Source: Thalassotalea ponticola
GTDB lineage: Bacteria; Pseudomonadota; Gammaproteobacteria; Enterobacterales; Alteromonadaceae
Assembly (NCBI RefSeq): GCF_041379045.1
Contig: NZ_CP166871.1
Coordinates: 1,860,001-1,924,000 of the forward strand
Length of the DNA: 64,000 nucleotides
Direction: 5' to 3'
The translations under genes were made by a program, and so were the position numbers. Numbering within the stretch: position 1 is the stretch's first letter; each line of letters begins with the position of its first letter. Shown here in pieces: positions 18,030 through 28,488 of the stretch. The notes under the pieces are model-generated. The model was given only the letters and a program-made list of their open reading frames with translations. It was not told where the DNA came from and did no database searches.

Positions 18030-18512
18030 ATGAAAACTCCTTGGTACAAAGAGCCGTGGGCTTATTTAGTATTTATTTTGCCACTTAGTGCGGTCGTAGC
18101 CGGTATCACTACCCTGATTATCGCTAACACCGGTGCCGATACCGTAGTTGTTGATGACTATTACAAGAAAGGCAAGGCGATTAACCAAGACATCGGCAAA
18201 TATAAACTAGCCGAAAAACTAGGCGTTCGCTTTGACATTAAAGTCACAGAGAATGAACTTGTATTAAAACCAACGGGTATCGAAAAAACCTTTCCCATGT
18301 TGAATGTCGCGTTCTATCACGCAACATTAGCCGACCGCGACTTTGCGATAAAAGTAACACCTGATGGCAACGGTTGGTTGCGTACCCCGCTTGAGAACAA
18401 TATTGAAGGAAAATGGCGTATTGTCATTACCCCGTTTGATAACACCTGGAAGTTGCAAACTATTCTTGGCTTGCCACAACAACAATTTAGAGCTTTCGAA
18501 CTTAGATATTAA
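18030..18512 (+). CDS. ccoH: FixH family protein, cbb3 oxidase assembly
   Basis: A 160-aa protein with one membrane anchor (residues ~8-30, [21 protein letters not shown]) and a periplasmic domain. [15 protein letters not shown] near residue 42 is the family signature. CcoH/FixH takes part in cbb3 assembly together with the copper ATPase CcoI. ATG 18030 is supported by a TTGGGA site. ccoI starts two bases after its stop. The usual preceding gene, ccoG, is absent here. Confidence 0.9.
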   Translation: MKTPWYKEPWAYLVFILPLSAVVAGITTLIIANTGADTVVVDDYYKKGKAINQDIGKYKLAEKLGVRFDIKVTENELVLKPTGIEKTFPMLNVAFYHATLADRDFAIKVTPDGNGWLRTPLENNIEGKWRIVITPFDNTWKLQTILGLPQQQFRAFELRY

Positions 18513-18514
18513 TT

Positions 18515-20911
18515 ATGTCGCACGCACATCAGGACTGCTTTCACTGTGGAGAGCCGATCCCTGCAGGTATTCACTTGCCAGTGGAAATTGAAGGAAAAAG
18601 CCACGATATGTGCTGCATTGGTTGCCAAGCCGTTGCGCAAACTATCGTTGCTAATGGGTTACAAGACTATTATCGTTTTCGCAGTGAAAAAGGTAATAAA
18701 ATCGATGCCAGTATCCCTGATGCGTTAAAAGATCATCAGTTTGTTGATGACGAAAATTTGCAAAGCGAATTCACCTTTGATGTTGATAATCAAAAGGAAA
18801 CCATAGTCTCTATCGACGGCATGAGTTGTGCTGCCTGCGCATGGCTTATTGAGAAGCAACTCGCTTCTCACCAAGCGATCAGCAAAGTGCAGGTTAACGC
18901 GACAACCCAACGAGCGACAATTACCTGGGACAACACCCAACTTAAACTCAGTGCAATATTAAAAACCATCCAACGCATTGGCTATCAAGCGTCGCCATTT
19001 AAAGCCAATCAAGTCGAGCAAAGTAACAAGCAACAAAGTAAGGCGTTTATTCGTCGTCTTGGGGTCAGCGGCATTCTGACCATGCAAGTGATGATGATTG
19101 CTGTCGGTTTGTATTTTGGGGCCTTTAGTGATCTTGCTGAGCATAATTTGACTTACCTTCGCGGCACCAGTTTTGTACTCACATTGCCCATAGTCACCTA
19201 TGGCGCCCTACCGTTTTACACAGGTGCGCTTAGTGCGTTACGGGCTCGTCGTTTATCGATGGACGTACCGGTGTCTATTGCCATTATTTTGGCGTTTTGC
19301 GCCAGTACGTGGGCAACGTTTACACAAACCGGCGAGGTTTATTTTGAGTCGCTGGCAATGTTCACCTTTTTATTGTTAATTGGCAAATTTTTGGAATTTA
19401 GAGCCCGTGCGCATGCCGCCCAGGCCTCTGCCAACTTATTAAAATTAATGCCTCTCACTGCGACCATTCTCGTTGACGATGCTGAACAAGTGATCAGCGC
19501 CAAACGATTAACGGTTGGCGATCGCATTATAGTTAAGCCAGGAGAAACTGTTGCCGGTGATGGGGTTGTTATCTATGGTCAATCGAGTGTTGACGAATCG
19601 ATGTTAACCGGTGAACACGTGCCTGTTCACAAATCTGTCGGTCAGAGCGTTTTCGCTGGCACTGTCAATGGTGATGGCAATTTAACGGTGCAGATCACCC
19701 AAACCAGCTCAGATAGTTTTCTTACCAATTTAATTCGACTGAGTGAAAAAGCTCAAGCACATAAGCCTGCCATCGCTCAATTATCGGATAAAATTGCCCA
19801 GTACTTTGTGGCTATTATCTTACTTACTGCGATAGCGACCTCAATTTACTGGTACCAACACATGCCATCTGAGGCTTTTTGGATCACCCTATCGGTGCTG
19901 GTAGCGACCTGCCCTTGCGCGTTATCACTGGCCACCCCCACGGCGCTCACCTGTGGCACAATTCGCCTCAACCGAGACGGTATAATGATCAAATCAGGCC
20001 ATGTGCTTGAAACCATGCCAAGTGTTGATTGTTTTGCCTTTGATAAAACCGGCACATTAACGCGCGGTGAGTTCAGCCTTGTCGATTGTAAACTATTTGA
20101 CCAAACAATCGACAAGGACCACTTACTTGCCACAATAGCGGCCATGGAAAGTCACTCTGAGCACCCGATCGCCAAAGCGTTTATTGACTATCGTGATTTT
20201 GCCGTAAACGTCGAGCAAATTACCGTCGTTCCCGGCTCTGGTATTCGCGGTTACCAAGATGGCAATGACATAGCGATAGGCAAAGCAAGTTGGATAAAAT
20301 CGATAACCGGTGCCGATAATTTCGAAGACGACGATGCACAAGTCGTCGTCGCCATTAATAACCGTTTGATTGCAGCCTTATATCTGGGCGATGTCATTCG
20401 CAACGACAGCAATGATGTACTGCAAACGTTAAATCAAAAGCAAAACTACACCTTAATGATCAGCGGTGATAATAAAGCTGGAGTCGAAGCCTTCACCGGT
20501 GTGGCGCTAGACGAGCTACATCACAGCTGTTCAGCTCAAGATAAGCTAGAGATCATTGAGCGCCAGCAAAAATCGGGCCGAACCGTTGCCGTGGTAGGCG
20601 ATGGCGTAAATGACTCGCCAGTATTTGCCCAAGCACATGTTGCCATCGCTATGGGCAGTGGCACAGAGATCGCCAAAAGCGGTGCCGATGTTATTTTGTT
20701 AAATAATAAACTAACCAGCCTCCTTGATTTGCTCAACACCTCTAAACAAACAGGACAGATTATCAAGCAAAATTTTGCGTGGGCGTTTGCCTATAATACA
20801 ATCGTCCTGCCACTTGCTGTGTGTGGCTTTATAACCCCGTATATGGCAGTATTAGGAATGTCGGCTAGCTCGATAATTGTCGTAACCAATTCTTTAAGGT
20901 TGCTTAAATAA
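18515..20911 (+). CDS. ccoI: copper-translocating P1B-type ATPase of cbb3 assembly
   Basis: A 798-aa heavy-metal ATPase that exports copper across the inner membrane for insertion into the CuB site of CcoN. An N-terminal ferredoxin-like segment with C-F-H-C-G-E-P and C-C-I-G-C comes first, then an HMA domain with G-M-S-C-A-A-C-A-W near residue 107. About eight membrane helices follow, with the TGE phosphatase motif (L-T-G-E-H), the CPC metal motif near residue 465, the D-K-T-G-T-L-T phosphorylation site near 510, and G-D-G-V-N-D-S near 705. It belongs to the FixI/CopA2 type. The order ccoH-ccoI-ccoS is conserved. Confidence 0.96.
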   Translation: MSHAHQDCFHCGEPIPAGIHLPVEIEGKSHDMCCIGCQAVAQTIVANGLQDYYRFRSEKGNKIDASIPDALKDHQFVDDENLQSEFTFDVDNQKETIVSIDGMSCAACAWLIEKQLASHQAISKVQVNATTQRATITWDNTQLKLSAILKTIQRIGYQASPFKANQVEQSNKQQSKAFIRRLGVSGILTMQVMMIAVGLYFGAFSDLAEHNLTYLRGTSFVLTLPIVTYGALPFYTGALSALRARRLSMDVPVSIAIILAFCASTWATFTQTGEVYFESLAMFTFLLLIGKFLEFRARAHAAQASANLLKLMPLTATILVDDAEQVISAKRLTVGDRIIVKPGETVAGDGVVIYGQSSVDESMLTGEHVPVHKSVGQSVFAGTVNGDGNLTVQITQTSSDSFLTNLIRLSEKAQAHKPAIAQLSDKIAQYFVAIILLTAIATSIYWYQHMPSEAFWITLSVLVATCPCALSLATPTALTCGTIRLNRDGIMIKSGHVLETMPSVDCFAFDKTGTLTRGEFSLVDCKLFDQTIDKDHLLATIAAMESHSEHPIAKAFIDYRDFAVNVEQITVVPGSGIRGYQDGNDIAIGKASWIKSITGADNFEDDDAQVVVAINNRLIAALYLGDVIRNDSNDVLQTLNQKQNYTLMISGDNKAGVEAFTGVALDELHHSCSAQDKLEIIERQQKSGRTVAVVGDGVNDSPVFAQAHVAIAMGSGTEIAKSGADVILLNNKLTSLLDLLNTSKQTGQIIKQNFAWAFAYNTIVLPLAVCGFITPYMAVLGMSASSIIVVTNSLRLLK

Positions 20912-20929
20912 GCACTAGGTAAGCTGAAC

Positions 20930-21130
20930 ATGAGTGTAATTTACGTACTGATCCCGATTGCTATTTTATTTACCGCCATTGCCATTTACCTATTTTTTTG
21001 GGCGGTAAAAACAGAGCAATTTGACGATTTAGAAAAACAGGGTATGAGTATTTTATTTGATGACGAGAAGAAATCGAATAAGGCCGATGAGGCAACCGAT
21101 AATGCGGCACAGAACGATCAGACTAAATAA
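20930..21130 (+). CDS. ccoS: cbb3-type oxidase assembly protein CcoS
   Basis: A 66-aa protein with one N-terminal helix (residues ~4-27) ending in F-W-A-V-K-T-E-Q-F-D-D-L-E-K-Q-G, the CcoS/FixS signature, and an acidic tail. CcoS is required for cofactor insertion into the cbb3 oxidase. It is 18 bp after ccoI and 3 bp before the next gene. Confidence 0.93.
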   Translation: MSVIYVLIPIAILFTAIAIYLFFWAVKTEQFDDLEKQGMSILFDDEKKSNKADEATDNAAQNDQTK

Positions 21131-21133
21131 CCC

Positions 21134-21799
21134 ATGACCCTCGATTTTTTCTCAGCTTTGTTAATCGGAATTGCCGGTGCCGGTCACTGTTTAGCTATGT
21201 GTGGCGGTATCTCGTCGATGTTGACCACCCGAAGTGACAGTGAAGCTGGGCACTTTTCGCGTGTGATTAGTTATAATGTCGGTCGCGTCGCTTCGTACAC
21301 CTTGCTTGGCGCAATTGCCGGCTTTACCGGCTCTATTGCCATTAAGTCATTGGGTGCACAAGTCATTTGGCTAAAAGTCATTGCCGCTATTTTTATCATC
21401 TTACTGGGCTTGTATGTTGCTAGAATATGGTTTGTGTTAACTCATATCGAGCGTCTTGGTCAGTATCTTTGGCGTTACATTCAACCGCTTGCACGACACG
21501 TATTGCCAATTAAGACAACGTGGCAAGCGCTCATGCTTGGCGCTGTATGGGGGTGGTTACCCTGTGGCCTCGTTTATTCAACACTTACCTGGTCGTTGGC
21601 GTCAGGCAGTGCGCTACAAGGCGCATTGATTATGCTGGCGTTTGGTTTGGGAACACTACCTGCATTATTGGTTGTCGCCTGCTCGGTACAATGGTTGGAC
21701 AAACTCATTCGCGCCCCGCTGTTTAAGCAGCTCACCGGACTCGCCTTGGTCATTTATGGCGGTTACTCTTTGTATATTGCCCTAAAGCAAATATTTTAG
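21134..21799 (+). CDS. sulfite exporter TauE/SafE-type membrane protein
   Basis: A 221-aa membrane protein with six to seven helices. The motif [11 protein letters not shown] near residue 16 and the later G-W-L-P-C-G-L-V-Y near residue 140 are hallmarks of the small TauE/SafE-like (UreH/cytochrome biogenesis) group next to ccoS and fnr in many gammaproteobacteria. The conserved His/Cys and Pro-Cys motifs within membrane helices suggest metal transport, probably copper for the oxidase. Substrate not proven. Confidence 0.85.
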   Translation: MTLDFFSALLIGIAGAGHCLAMCGGISSMLTTRSDSEAGHFSRVISYNVGRVASYTLLGAIAGFTGSIAIKSLGAQVIWLKVIAAIFIILLGLYVARIWFVLTHIERLGQYLWRYIQPLARHVLPIKTTWQALMLGAVWGWLPCGLVYSTLTWSLASGSALQGALIMLAFGLGTLPALLVVACSVQWLDKLIRAPLFKQLTGLALVIYGGYSLYIALKQIF

Positions 21800-21848
21800 T
21801 AACCTTACTTTTTATAACGTTATTAATACCTGTGTGGGTAATCAACAT

Positions 21849-22562
21849 ATGGCTTTTTCCGCCCAGAACATCAAATGCCAAAATTGTAGTATCAGCGAAC
21901 TCTGTTTGCCGTTTAGCTTAAATGAGAATGAAATAAACCTGTTGGATGATATTATCCAACGCAAAAAGCCAATTCAAAAAAACACCCAAATTTTTGAAGC
22001 AGGAGAGCAGCTACAAACTCTGTACGCTATTCGCTCCGGCACCTTTAAAACATTTATTATTTCTGAGCAAGGAGAAGAGCAGATCACAGGCTTTCATCTC
22101 GCCGGAGATTTGATGGGCTTTGACGCGCTAGCCAGCAATAAGCATCCGAGCTTTGCCAAAGCACTTGAAACGTCGATGGTTTGTGAAATTCCGTTCGAAG
22201 TGCTCGACACGCTATCTAATAAAATCCCTCGCCTAAAATCGCAAATGTTAAATTTAATGAGCGATGAAATTCAGTGTAACAACGAAATGCTGCTGCTGTT
22301 AAACCGCAAAAATGCAGAAGAGAAACTGGCCACGTTTTTGGCCAATTACGGGCGTCGATTAGGCAATCGCCACTTGTCTTCACTGGAATTTAACTTGCCA
22401 ATGACGCGCAGCGAAATAGGTAATTATATTGGTTTGACCATTGAAACCATATCCAGGTTGATGACCCGTTTTCAAAGAGATGGTTTGATCAAAGTGGACA
22501 ATAAACTGATCACCATTTTAGACAAACAAGCCTTATTTGAACTTGCCGGTTTTCATCAGTGA
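21849..22562 (+). CDS. fnr: Fnr-type oxygen-sensing transcription regulator
   Basis: Crp/Fnr-family regulator that loses its [4Fe-4S] cluster in oxygen and otherwise activates anaerobic and microaerobic genes. The N-terminal C-x2-C-x5-C ([11 protein letters not shown]) and the central Cys in S-M-V-C-E-I-P give the four cluster ligands. The cNMP-like beta-roll spans residues ~30-140, and the C-terminal helix-turn-helix has E-T-I-S-R, the Fnr DNA-contact residues. Start set at ATG 21849; a GTG at 21834 is an alternative. It follows the cbb3 genes and precedes uspE, the usual order in this group. Confidence 0.94.
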   Translation: MAFSAQNIKCQNCSISELCLPFSLNENEINLLDDIIQRKKPIQKNTQIFEAGEQLQTLYAIRSGTFKTFIISEQGEEQITGFHLAGDLMGFDALASNKHPSFAKALETSMVCEIPFEVLDTLSNKIPRLKSQMLNLMSDEIQCNNEMLLLLNRKNAEEKLATFLANYGRRLGNRHLSSLEFNLPMTRSEIGNYIGLTIETISRLMTRFQRDGLIKVDNKLITILDKQALFELAGFHQ

Positions 22563-22663
22563 TAATGGCAAACAGATAAGTTAAGCCAATCACATCGTTA
22601 TTTTTTAACATTATTGTAACATCCTCATTGACCAGTTAATATTAACACTACACACTGTAACGA

Positions 22664-22693
22664 GTGCGTATCGATAGTGTAATCGATACGCAC
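22664..22693. promoter_or_regulatory. 12-bp perfect palindrome between fnr and uspE
   Basis: GTGCGTATCGAT (22664-22675) and ATCGATACGCAC (22682-22693) pair perfectly over a six-base loop. There is no T-run, so it is not a classic terminator. It sits about 75 bp before uspE, where an operator or 5'-UTR hairpin is plausible. Confidence 0.55.
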
Positions 22694-22767
22694 AACATAC
22701 CGTTAGCAACAAACGTAGTGTTACAGATGACAGCGATCATTAAATACATCGTACTTTGAGGCGTGTT

Positions 22768-23688
22768 ATGGAAAAATATCAAAACATTCTTGCGGTTGTC
22801 GACCCTAGTGAGCAACAACAAAAGGCGTTAGATAGAGCCTGTACCCTTGCCAAGCGCAGCGGTGCCAATATAACCGCCCTACTCGTTATATACGATTTTT
22901 CCTACGAAATGACAACCATGCTCTCTGCCGATGAGCGCGAAGCGATGCGCACCAGTGTAGTCAACGATCGCACTTTGTGGTTATCCGAGTTAACAGAGCA
23001 ATTTGACTGTCAAATCGACGTCAAAGTTATTTGGCACAACCGCCCTTTCGAGGCCATTTTAGCTGAGGTGCGAGATCATCAGTTTGATATCGTGATCAAA
23101 AGCACACATGAACACCCTACCCTACAATCAGTGATCTTTACCCCAACAGATTGGCACCTTATCCGCAAATGCTGGGTACCATTACTACTGGTCAAAGATC
23201 ACCTCTGGCCTGAAAACGGGCGAATTTTAGCGGCCATCAACGCCGGTAGCGAAGAGCAAGAACACCAATCGTTAAACAATAAAATTACCGACGAAGCTCT
23301 CAATCTTGGCAAGTTAATCAAAGCCGACGTGCACTTAGTGAACTCCTACCCAGGCACCCCTGTTAATATTGCTATCGAAGTACCTGAATTTGATGCCGCT
23401 GAATACAACGAAACCATGCGTAATCACCACTTAGAGGTGATGAAAAAGCACGCCAGCCAATATCATATCGATGCGCACAAGTTACACATTGAAGAGGGTT
23501 TACCTGAGGATGTCATTGAAAGCGTCGCCGAAAAAATTGATGCCGAGCTGGTTATTCTGGGCACAATTGGCCGAACCGGCCTGTCGGCGGTGTTAATTGG
23601 CAATACCGCCGAACACGTTATCGATAGATTAAATTGCGATTTACTAGCACTTAAACCCGAAGGTTATCACTCGCCTTTTCTCGATTAG
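22768..23688 (+). CDS. uspE: universal stress protein E
   Basis: A 306-aa tandem universal-stress-protein. The two Usp domains (residues ~1-145 and ~155-305) are both visible, the second ending in the nucleotide-binding G-T-I-G-R-T-G-L-S-A-V-L-I-G-N-T-A-E signature; in the first this motif is replaced. UspE-type proteins help resist DNA damage and affect motility and aggregation in E. coli. Start chosen at ATG 22768 with a TTTGAGG site. Its place after fnr is conserved across gammaproteobacteria. Confidence 0.93.
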   Translation: MEKYQNILAVVDPSEQQQKALDRACTLAKRSGANITALLVIYDFSYEMTTMLSADEREAMRTSVVNDRTLWLSELTEQFDCQIDVKVIWHNRPFEAILAEVRDHQFDIVIKSTHEHPTLQSVIFTPTDWHLIRKCWVPLLLVKDHLWPENGRILAAINAGSEEQEHQSLNNKITDEALNLGKLIKADVHLVNSYPGTPVNIAIEVPEFDAAEYNETMRNHHLEVMKKHASQYHIDAHKLHIEEGLPEDVIESVAEKIDAELVILGTIGRTGLSAVLIGNTAEHVIDRLNCDLLALKPEGYHSPFLD

Positions 23689-23929
23689 CGCTGATGTAAA
23701 TGTAAATGCAAACCAGCAACATTTAAACGCGGTGTTAATACCATGAAACGAGCTTGTATAAGCTAGCTCGTTATCGTCATTATTTTAATATTTTTCGTGA
23801 TTTTTATTACATTTCGTAACAAAGTTTCGTAAAATAGCGCATCTTTTATACACCCTTGGCAATCACTCGTTAACTCGCTGCAACATTGTCAAGGAAAGCG
23901 CGTAATAACTATTTAGTTCAGGAAAAACG

Positions 23930-25219
23930 ATGTTTGAAAAGCTGTTCAAACTTGCCGAGCATGGCACCAATGTAAAGCAAGAAATTTTAGCCGGTTTCAC
24001 CACCTTTTTAACCATGGGTTACATAATTTTTGTTAACCCAAGCATGTTGGCAATGACGGGTATGGACCAAGGTGCGGTCTTTGTCGCAACGTGTTTAGCT
24101 GCCGCCATTGGCTGTTTAATCATGGGCCTCTATGCAAATTACCCAATCGCTCTTGCACCAGGCATGGGGTTAAATGCGTTCTTTACCTTTACCGTTGTAT
24201 TAGAACTCGGTTATAGCTGGAATGTGGCTCTAGGTGGCGTATTTATTTCAGGTGTGATATTTACCTTGTTAAGTGCGTTTAAGGTGCGTGAATGGGTCAT
24301 TAACTCAATTCCTCATGCCTTGCGTTTTGGTATTGCTGCCGGTATTGGTATGTTCCTTGCGCTTATCGCCTTAAAAAATTCAGGCATCATCGTCGCTAGC
24401 CCTGCCACACTTGTAACCTTAGGTGAAATCACTGATTTTGGTCCAATGATGGCCATTTTAGGTCTGTTTTTAATCGTTGCTTTAATTAGCCTTAAGGTCC
24501 ACGGTGCAGTAATGATAGCAATTCTCGTTGTCACCGTACTTGGTATTATGTTTGGCGATGTTCAGTACAACGGTGTGGTATCAATGCCACCGTCAATCGC
24601 TCCAACATTTATGGCCTTAGACATTGCTGGTGCATTTGAAGTAGGTATGATCAGTGTTATTTTCGCTTTTCTATTTGTTGACCTATTTGATACCTCAGGG
24701 ACGTTATTAGCGGTTGCACAACGCGGAAAATTGCTTGATGAAAACGGTAATTTACCTCGCCTTAAAAAAGCACTATTTGCTGACTCAGGTGCCACGGTTG
24801 CGGGCTCTTTATTAGGTACCTCAACGACCACCAGCTACGTTGAAAGTGCATCGGGTGTTGCAGCCGGTGGTCGCACGGGCTTAACGGCTGTTACGGTTGC
24901 TGTACTGTTTTTATTAGCGCTATTCTTTTCTCCGCTAGCGGGAATGATCCCAGCCTACGCAACCGCGGGAGCACTATTTTTTGTTGGTGTCTTAATGGTT
25001 GGCAGCTTGGTTAATGTCAACTGGGATAACTTGCTCGATGCGGTACCGGTTGTGGTCATCTTAGTAACTATGCCTTTGAGCTTTTCTATTGCCGACGGTA
25101 TTGCTCTTGGTTTTATTAGCTACGCGGCAGTTCGCGCATTTTCAGGTCGCTTTAGTGAAATTAGTGCCAGTGTTTGGTTTCTAGCCATCCTGTTTGTCGC
25201 TAAATTCATGTTCTTATAA
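23930..25219 (+). CDS. NCS2/AzgA-type purine permease
   Basis: A 429-aa transporter with 12-14 helices. N-terminal E-I-L-A-G-F-T-T-F-L-T-M-G-Y-I, A-P-G-M-G-L-N-A-F-F near residue 78, F-L-F-V-D-L-F-D-T-S-G-T near 250 and S-T-T-T-S-Y-V-E-S-A-S-G near 300 are the signature motifs of the AzgA-like branch (E. coli AdeP, GhxP), which imports adenine, guanine or hypoxanthine by proton symport. The Tsx-like nucleoside porin downstream supports a role in nucleobase scavenging. Confidence 0.93.
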   Translation: MFEKLFKLAEHGTNVKQEILAGFTTFLTMGYIIFVNPSMLAMTGMDQGAVFVATCLAAAIGCLIMGLYANYPIALAPGMGLNAFFTFTVVLELGYSWNVALGGVFISGVIFTLLSAFKVREWVINSIPHALRFGIAAGIGMFLALIALKNSGIIVASPATLVTLGEITDFGPMMAILGLFLIVALISLKVHGAVMIAILVVTVLGIMFGDVQYNGVVSMPPSIAPTFMALDIAGAFEVGMISVIFAFLFVDLFDTSGTLLAVAQRGKLLDENGNLPRLKKALFADSGATVAGSLLGTSTTTSYVESASGVAAGGRTGLTAVTVAVLFLLALFFSPLAGMIPAYATAGALFFVGVLMVGSLVNVNWDNLLDAVPVVVILVTMPLSFSIADGIALGFISYAAVRAFSGRFSEISASVWFLAILFVAKFMFL

Positions 25220-25235
25220 CATTTCAAAAATCTAA

Positions 25236-25261
25236 AGGAGCAGACAATGCCGTCTGCTCCT
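25236..25261 (+). terminator. hairpin between purine permease and Tsx-like porin
   Basis: AGGAGCAGAC and GTCTGCTCCT form a perfect 10-bp stem with a six-base loop. It is followed by ATATC rather than a T-run, so termination is probably partial, or the hairpin stabilises the upstream mRNA end. The porin starts 69 bp later. Confidence 0.6.
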
Positions 25262-25329
25262 ATATCGCAACACGTAAGGCTACATAACGTCGAGCTGTGT
25301 ATAGCCAACTTTATTTATCAGGGATCCTA

Positions 25330-26109
25330 ATGAACACCATTAAATCTATCTGTTCATCTGCATTACTGGCAGGTGCTTTTTTAACGTCAACTCAAGCCAC
25401 AGCAGAAATGTTTTGGAGTGACAACTCGGTATCGTTGTTACACAACGTGAATCAATACCACGTCAATGAAAACGACGATGTTGTTACCGTTACCCTTGAA
25501 CACGCGTCTGGCCATAGCTGGGGCGATTTATTCTTTTTTGCCGATCGCTTAGACTTCAAACAAGACAGCGACAACGTTGCGGCAAAAGAAACCTATTCTG
25601 AGTTATCTCCGCGCTTAAGTCTCAGCTATGCAACCGGTAGCAAGTTTGAATACGGTATCGTAAGTGACGTATTTATCGCAACGACTTGGGAACACTCAAC
25701 GTACCATTCAGCTGTTTTTTCAAATAGTTTTGATAACTACTTAGTCGGTGTCGGTGCTGATTTGAAACTTCCTGGCTTTGCATACGCCAATGTGAATGTC
25801 TATCAAGCCAATAACGAAAACGTGGATAACGATCAGCAATTGACGTTGGTATGGGGTTACCCATTTAGTATCGGCAATGCAGACTTCATGTTTGACGGCT
25901 ATATCGATTGGTCTTCAGCGGCTGATACACACAAAGCAGAATTTCACTTTAATCCGCAATTGCGTTTAGACGTTGGCAAATACTTTGGTATTGCCAAAAA
26001 ATTTGAAGCCGGTATTGAATACTCATACTGGGACAATAAATTCGGTCTTGACTACCCAGGCTTAGGCACAGAATCAGCTGTTAGCTTATTGGTTAAAGTG
26101 CATCTGTAA
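25330..26109 (+). CDS. Tsx-type nucleoside-specific outer-membrane channel
   Basis: A 259-aa product with a Sec signal (MNTIKSICSSALLAGAFLTSTQATA, cleavage before EMFWSDN). The mature part is a 12-strand beta-barrel type with the Tsx hallmarks: F-W-S-D-N-S-V-S-L-L near the N-terminus, T-L-E-H-A-S-G-H-S-W-G-D-L-F-F-F-A-D, and terminal K-V-H-L. Tsx channels let nucleosides cross the outer membrane. Start set at ATG 25330 rather than the upstream in-frame start, because the signal peptide begins there. Confidence 0.9.
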   Translation: MNTIKSICSSALLAGAFLTSTQATAEMFWSDNSVSLLHNVNQYHVNENDDVVTVTLEHASGHSWGDLFFFADRLDFKQDSDNVAAKETYSELSPRLSLSYATGSKFEYGIVSDVFIATTWEHSTYHSAVFSNSFDNYLVGVGADLKLPGFAYANVNVYQANNENVDNDQQLTLVWGYPFSIGNADFMFDGYIDWSSAADTHKAEFHFNPQLRLDVGKYFGIAKKFEAGIEYSYWDNKFGLDYPGLGTESAVSLLVKVHL

Positions 26110-26237
26110 CATCGTTACACTGATCGCACATTGATAACAATAATAAGGCGTTGATATATAGCTAAACACTCACTGTTCAGCTGCAAGCGTCACACTGATA
26201 GGCGTCGTTTTAAAATTAGGCGCATATGAACAGAGTT

Positions 26238-26268
26238 AGGATCATCATTGATGGTCCTTTTTTTTTTG
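26238..26268 (+). terminator. terminator after Tsx-like porin
   Basis: AGGATCATC, loop ATT, GATGGTCCT, then a run of nine or more T. It is a textbook intrinsic terminator with one G-U pair. The rest of the 399-bp gap (26110-26508) shows no gene; the promoter of the following kinase must lie near 26460. Confidence 0.93.
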
Positions 26269-26508
26269 CCGAATAAACTGCATCCTTTAGCCTGCAGATG
26301 AGTGTCCACCAATACCCTGACCTATAACAACTATTAGAGTTTAGGGATAACCTCGCAGGAAATAAAACAACTCACCACCATTGATCTCAGCACTCGTAAA
26401 ACATCACCAAACCGCGGTAGTAGCAAACAAAAAACTTGCACAAAGCAACGCGGTAAAACACGCCATTGTCTATACTAAACTGACCAAATCTAGAGCAAGG
26501 GAGGATCA

Positions 26509-27387
26509 ATGTGGGACGATATCGGTGCAGCGATAGGCAAAACATTAAAATGCGATGTAACAGTTGATAAAATCGAGCCGATCTCGGGCAGTGATGTTAC
26601 CCGAGCTTATTGTCTTCACAGTGGCACTCAGCGCTATTTTGTTAAGCTCGACAACCGAGATAACCTCGCTATGTTTGAAGCGGAAGCGCTTAACCTAGAT
26701 ATTTTAAACTGTCGTCACGACTTGATCGTGCCTGAGGTCATTTGTTTTGGTATTACCCAGCAGCACAGTTTTTTAGTCACCAACTACATTGCGATGCACC
26801 GCTCGCCAACACCACAAGGCACGGTTAACTTTGCTCAACTAGGTGAAGTGCTAGCAAACCTGCATTCGGAAAATCAACAGCCCGAATTCGGCTGGCCTGA
26901 AGACAACTTCATTGGTGCGACGCGTCAAATCAACACCTACGATGACAGTTGGGCGCGTTTTTTTAGCGAGTATCGAATTAAGTACCAATTACAATTGTTT
27001 GCTCGCAAAGCTGACGGCTTGAACAATGATCAAATTTGCGCCATGTGCCGTGACATACTATGCGATCACCAGCCAATTCCGAGTTTGGTTCACGGTGATT
27101 TGTGGTCAGGCAACATTGGTTTTACCGCTGAGTATCCGTGTCTATTTGATCCTGCTTGCTATTACGGCGATAGAGAAGTCGACATTGCGATGAGCGAATT
27201 ATTTGGACGTTTCGACGATGCTTTTTATCAATCTTATCACGCAATAGCGCCACTCGATTCAGGCTATGAACAACGCAAATTAGTGTACAATTTCTATCAC
27301 ATTCTAAACCACGCCAATATGTTTGGTGGTGTTTACGTCGATCAGGTTTTTACATTTATCAAACAAATACAAAAGCTTAATAACTAG
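26509..27387 (+). CDS. fructosamine kinase family protein
   Basis: A 292-aa kinase of the fructosamine/ketosamine 3-kinase family, which phosphorylates sugar adducts on proteins or small amines so they decompose (deglycation). The N-lobe has G-S-D-V-T-R-A-Y and the ATP-Lys in R-Y-F-V-K-L-D near residue 45. The catalytic loop H-G-D-L-W-S-G-N lies near residue 195 and the Mg motif F-D-P-A-C-Y-Y-G-D-R-E-V-D near 215. A GGGAGGATCA ribosome binding site precedes the start. It is monocistronic. Confidence 0.93.
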   Translation: MWDDIGAAIGKTLKCDVTVDKIEPISGSDVTRAYCLHSGTQRYFVKLDNRDNLAMFEAEALNLDILNCRHDLIVPEVICFGITQQHSFLVTNYIAMHRSPTPQGTVNFAQLGEVLANLHSENQQPEFGWPEDNFIGATRQINTYDDSWARFFSEYRIKYQLQLFARKADGLNNDQICAMCRDILCDHQPIPSLVHGDLWSGNIGFTAEYPCLFDPACYYGDREVDIAMSELFGRFDDAFYQSYHAIAPLDSGYEQRKLVYNFYHILNHANMFGGVYVDQVFTFIKQIQKLNN

Positions 27388-27496
27388 CCCCGTGATAAGG
27401 CGTTAAATGTGCATCATTTTCGCCACAAAACACAGCAAAATAGGCAATAAGCGGTCATACTTAAGACATGGCATTTATACATAGGAGCGTGTCACC

Positions 27497-27703
27497 ATGG
27501 CGCAGAATATGAGTAAAAAAACCATTCATTGTCCGCACTGTGCACATCCCATGCATATTGAGCTAGACACTAGCCAAGGCGACCAAAATTATTACGAGAC
27601 TTGCCCTAACTGTTGCTGTGAAATGCATTTGAATATGCATATCGACGATTATAACCAAGTCATTCAATTGGCGATTGACGCCGATGATGAACAAGTATTT
27701 TAG
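27497..27703 (+). CDS. CPXCG motif-containing cysteine-rich protein
   Basis: A 68-aa protein with two zinc-ribbon halves: H-C-P-H-C near residue 12 and T-C-P-N-C-C-C-E-M near residue 37, then a hydrophilic tail L-A-I-D-A-D-D-E. This matches the small gammaproteobacterial CPXCG family; function unknown, presumably zinc-binding. An ATAGGAG site precedes ATG 27497; the later ATG (MSKKTIHC) is an alternative start. Confidence 0.85.
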   Translation: MAQNMSKKTIHCPHCAHPMHIELDTSQGDQNYYETCPNCCCEMHLNMHIDDYNQVIQLAIDADDEQVF

Positions 27704-27808
27704 AGACCAGAGCCAGTAACGCACTGTAGTGACACATTCTTTGCCACGCCTTATGGCATCAAGGACAACGCAGGTCCGTTTGCGTTAAACACCTGCTGTT
27801 TTTACCAT

Positions 27809-28438
27809 TTATTGATTATATCGTTGCGCCATAATTCGCTCGATCGACTCGACAATGGTCATGGTTTGTTGATCAAATTCAATATTTACCGCATCGCCTA
27901 ACGTTAATAACGAGAGGTTAGTAAGACGCAGGGTTTCAGGGATAAGATGTAAGAAAAAGCGCTCATCTTCGACCTCGCCAAGTGTTAAACTGCAGCCGTT
28001 GACGCTGATAAACCCCTTGGCAAAAAGATACTTGCGCCATTTTTTATCAATACTAAAGCACAGTCGGCAATTGTCTTTACTGTCAGTTCGTTCGACCAGG
28101 GTTGCCATGCAGTGAATATGGCCTGAAACCATATGCCCACCTAACTCATCGCCAACCGTCAACGAGCGCTCAATGTTAACACGGCTGCCCTCGTTCAATG
28201 TGGCAAGGTTAGTCAGGCGCAAAGTTTCGTCTATAACATCAAACACGATAAAGCCATAACACTCGTCTATTCTATCGAATGCCACCGCCGTTAAACACAC
28301 GCCATTTGTCGCTACACTCGCCCCTACTGCTAAATTGTCTAACATCGCAATGGGTACGCGAACCGTCAACTGACGAAAGTTTTCGCCCTCTTTTATCGAT
28401 GTGACGGTCGCCGTCGATTGCACAATTCCTGTAAACAT
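27809..28438 (-). CDS. ribE: riboflavin synthase, alpha subunit
   Basis: Catalyses dismutation of two 6,7-dimethyl-8-ribityllumazine molecules to riboflavin, the last step of the pathway. The 209-aa protein begins with the invariant MFTGIVQ and consists of two lumazine-binding repeats (residues ~1-97 and ~98-195), the second with G-H-M-V-S-G-H-I-H and V-N-G-C-S-L-T. It is divergent from a NorM-type exporter at 50 bp, the arrangement seen in E. coli (ribC/mdtK). There is no room in that gap for an FMN riboswitch. Confidence 0.95.
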   Translation of the reverse strand: MFTGIVQSTATVTSIKEGENFRQLTVRVPIAMLDNLAVGASVATNGVCLTAVAFDRIDECYGFIVFDVIDETLRLTNLATLNEGSRVNIERSLTVGDELGGHMVSGHIHCMATLVERTDSKDNCRLCFSIDKKWRKYLFAKGFISVNGCSLTLGEVEDERFFLHLIPETLRLTNLSLLTLGDAVNIEFDQQTMTIVESIERIMAQRYNQ

Positions 28439-28488
28439 ATATTATCTCTGGTTATAATCTCTTTCTCTATTATCGTGCCTTTAGCTTT

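Noticed and set aside
28439..28488. FMN riboswitch before riboflavin synthase
   Set aside because: The gap to the divergent exporter is only 50 bp and shows no RFN-element motifs.
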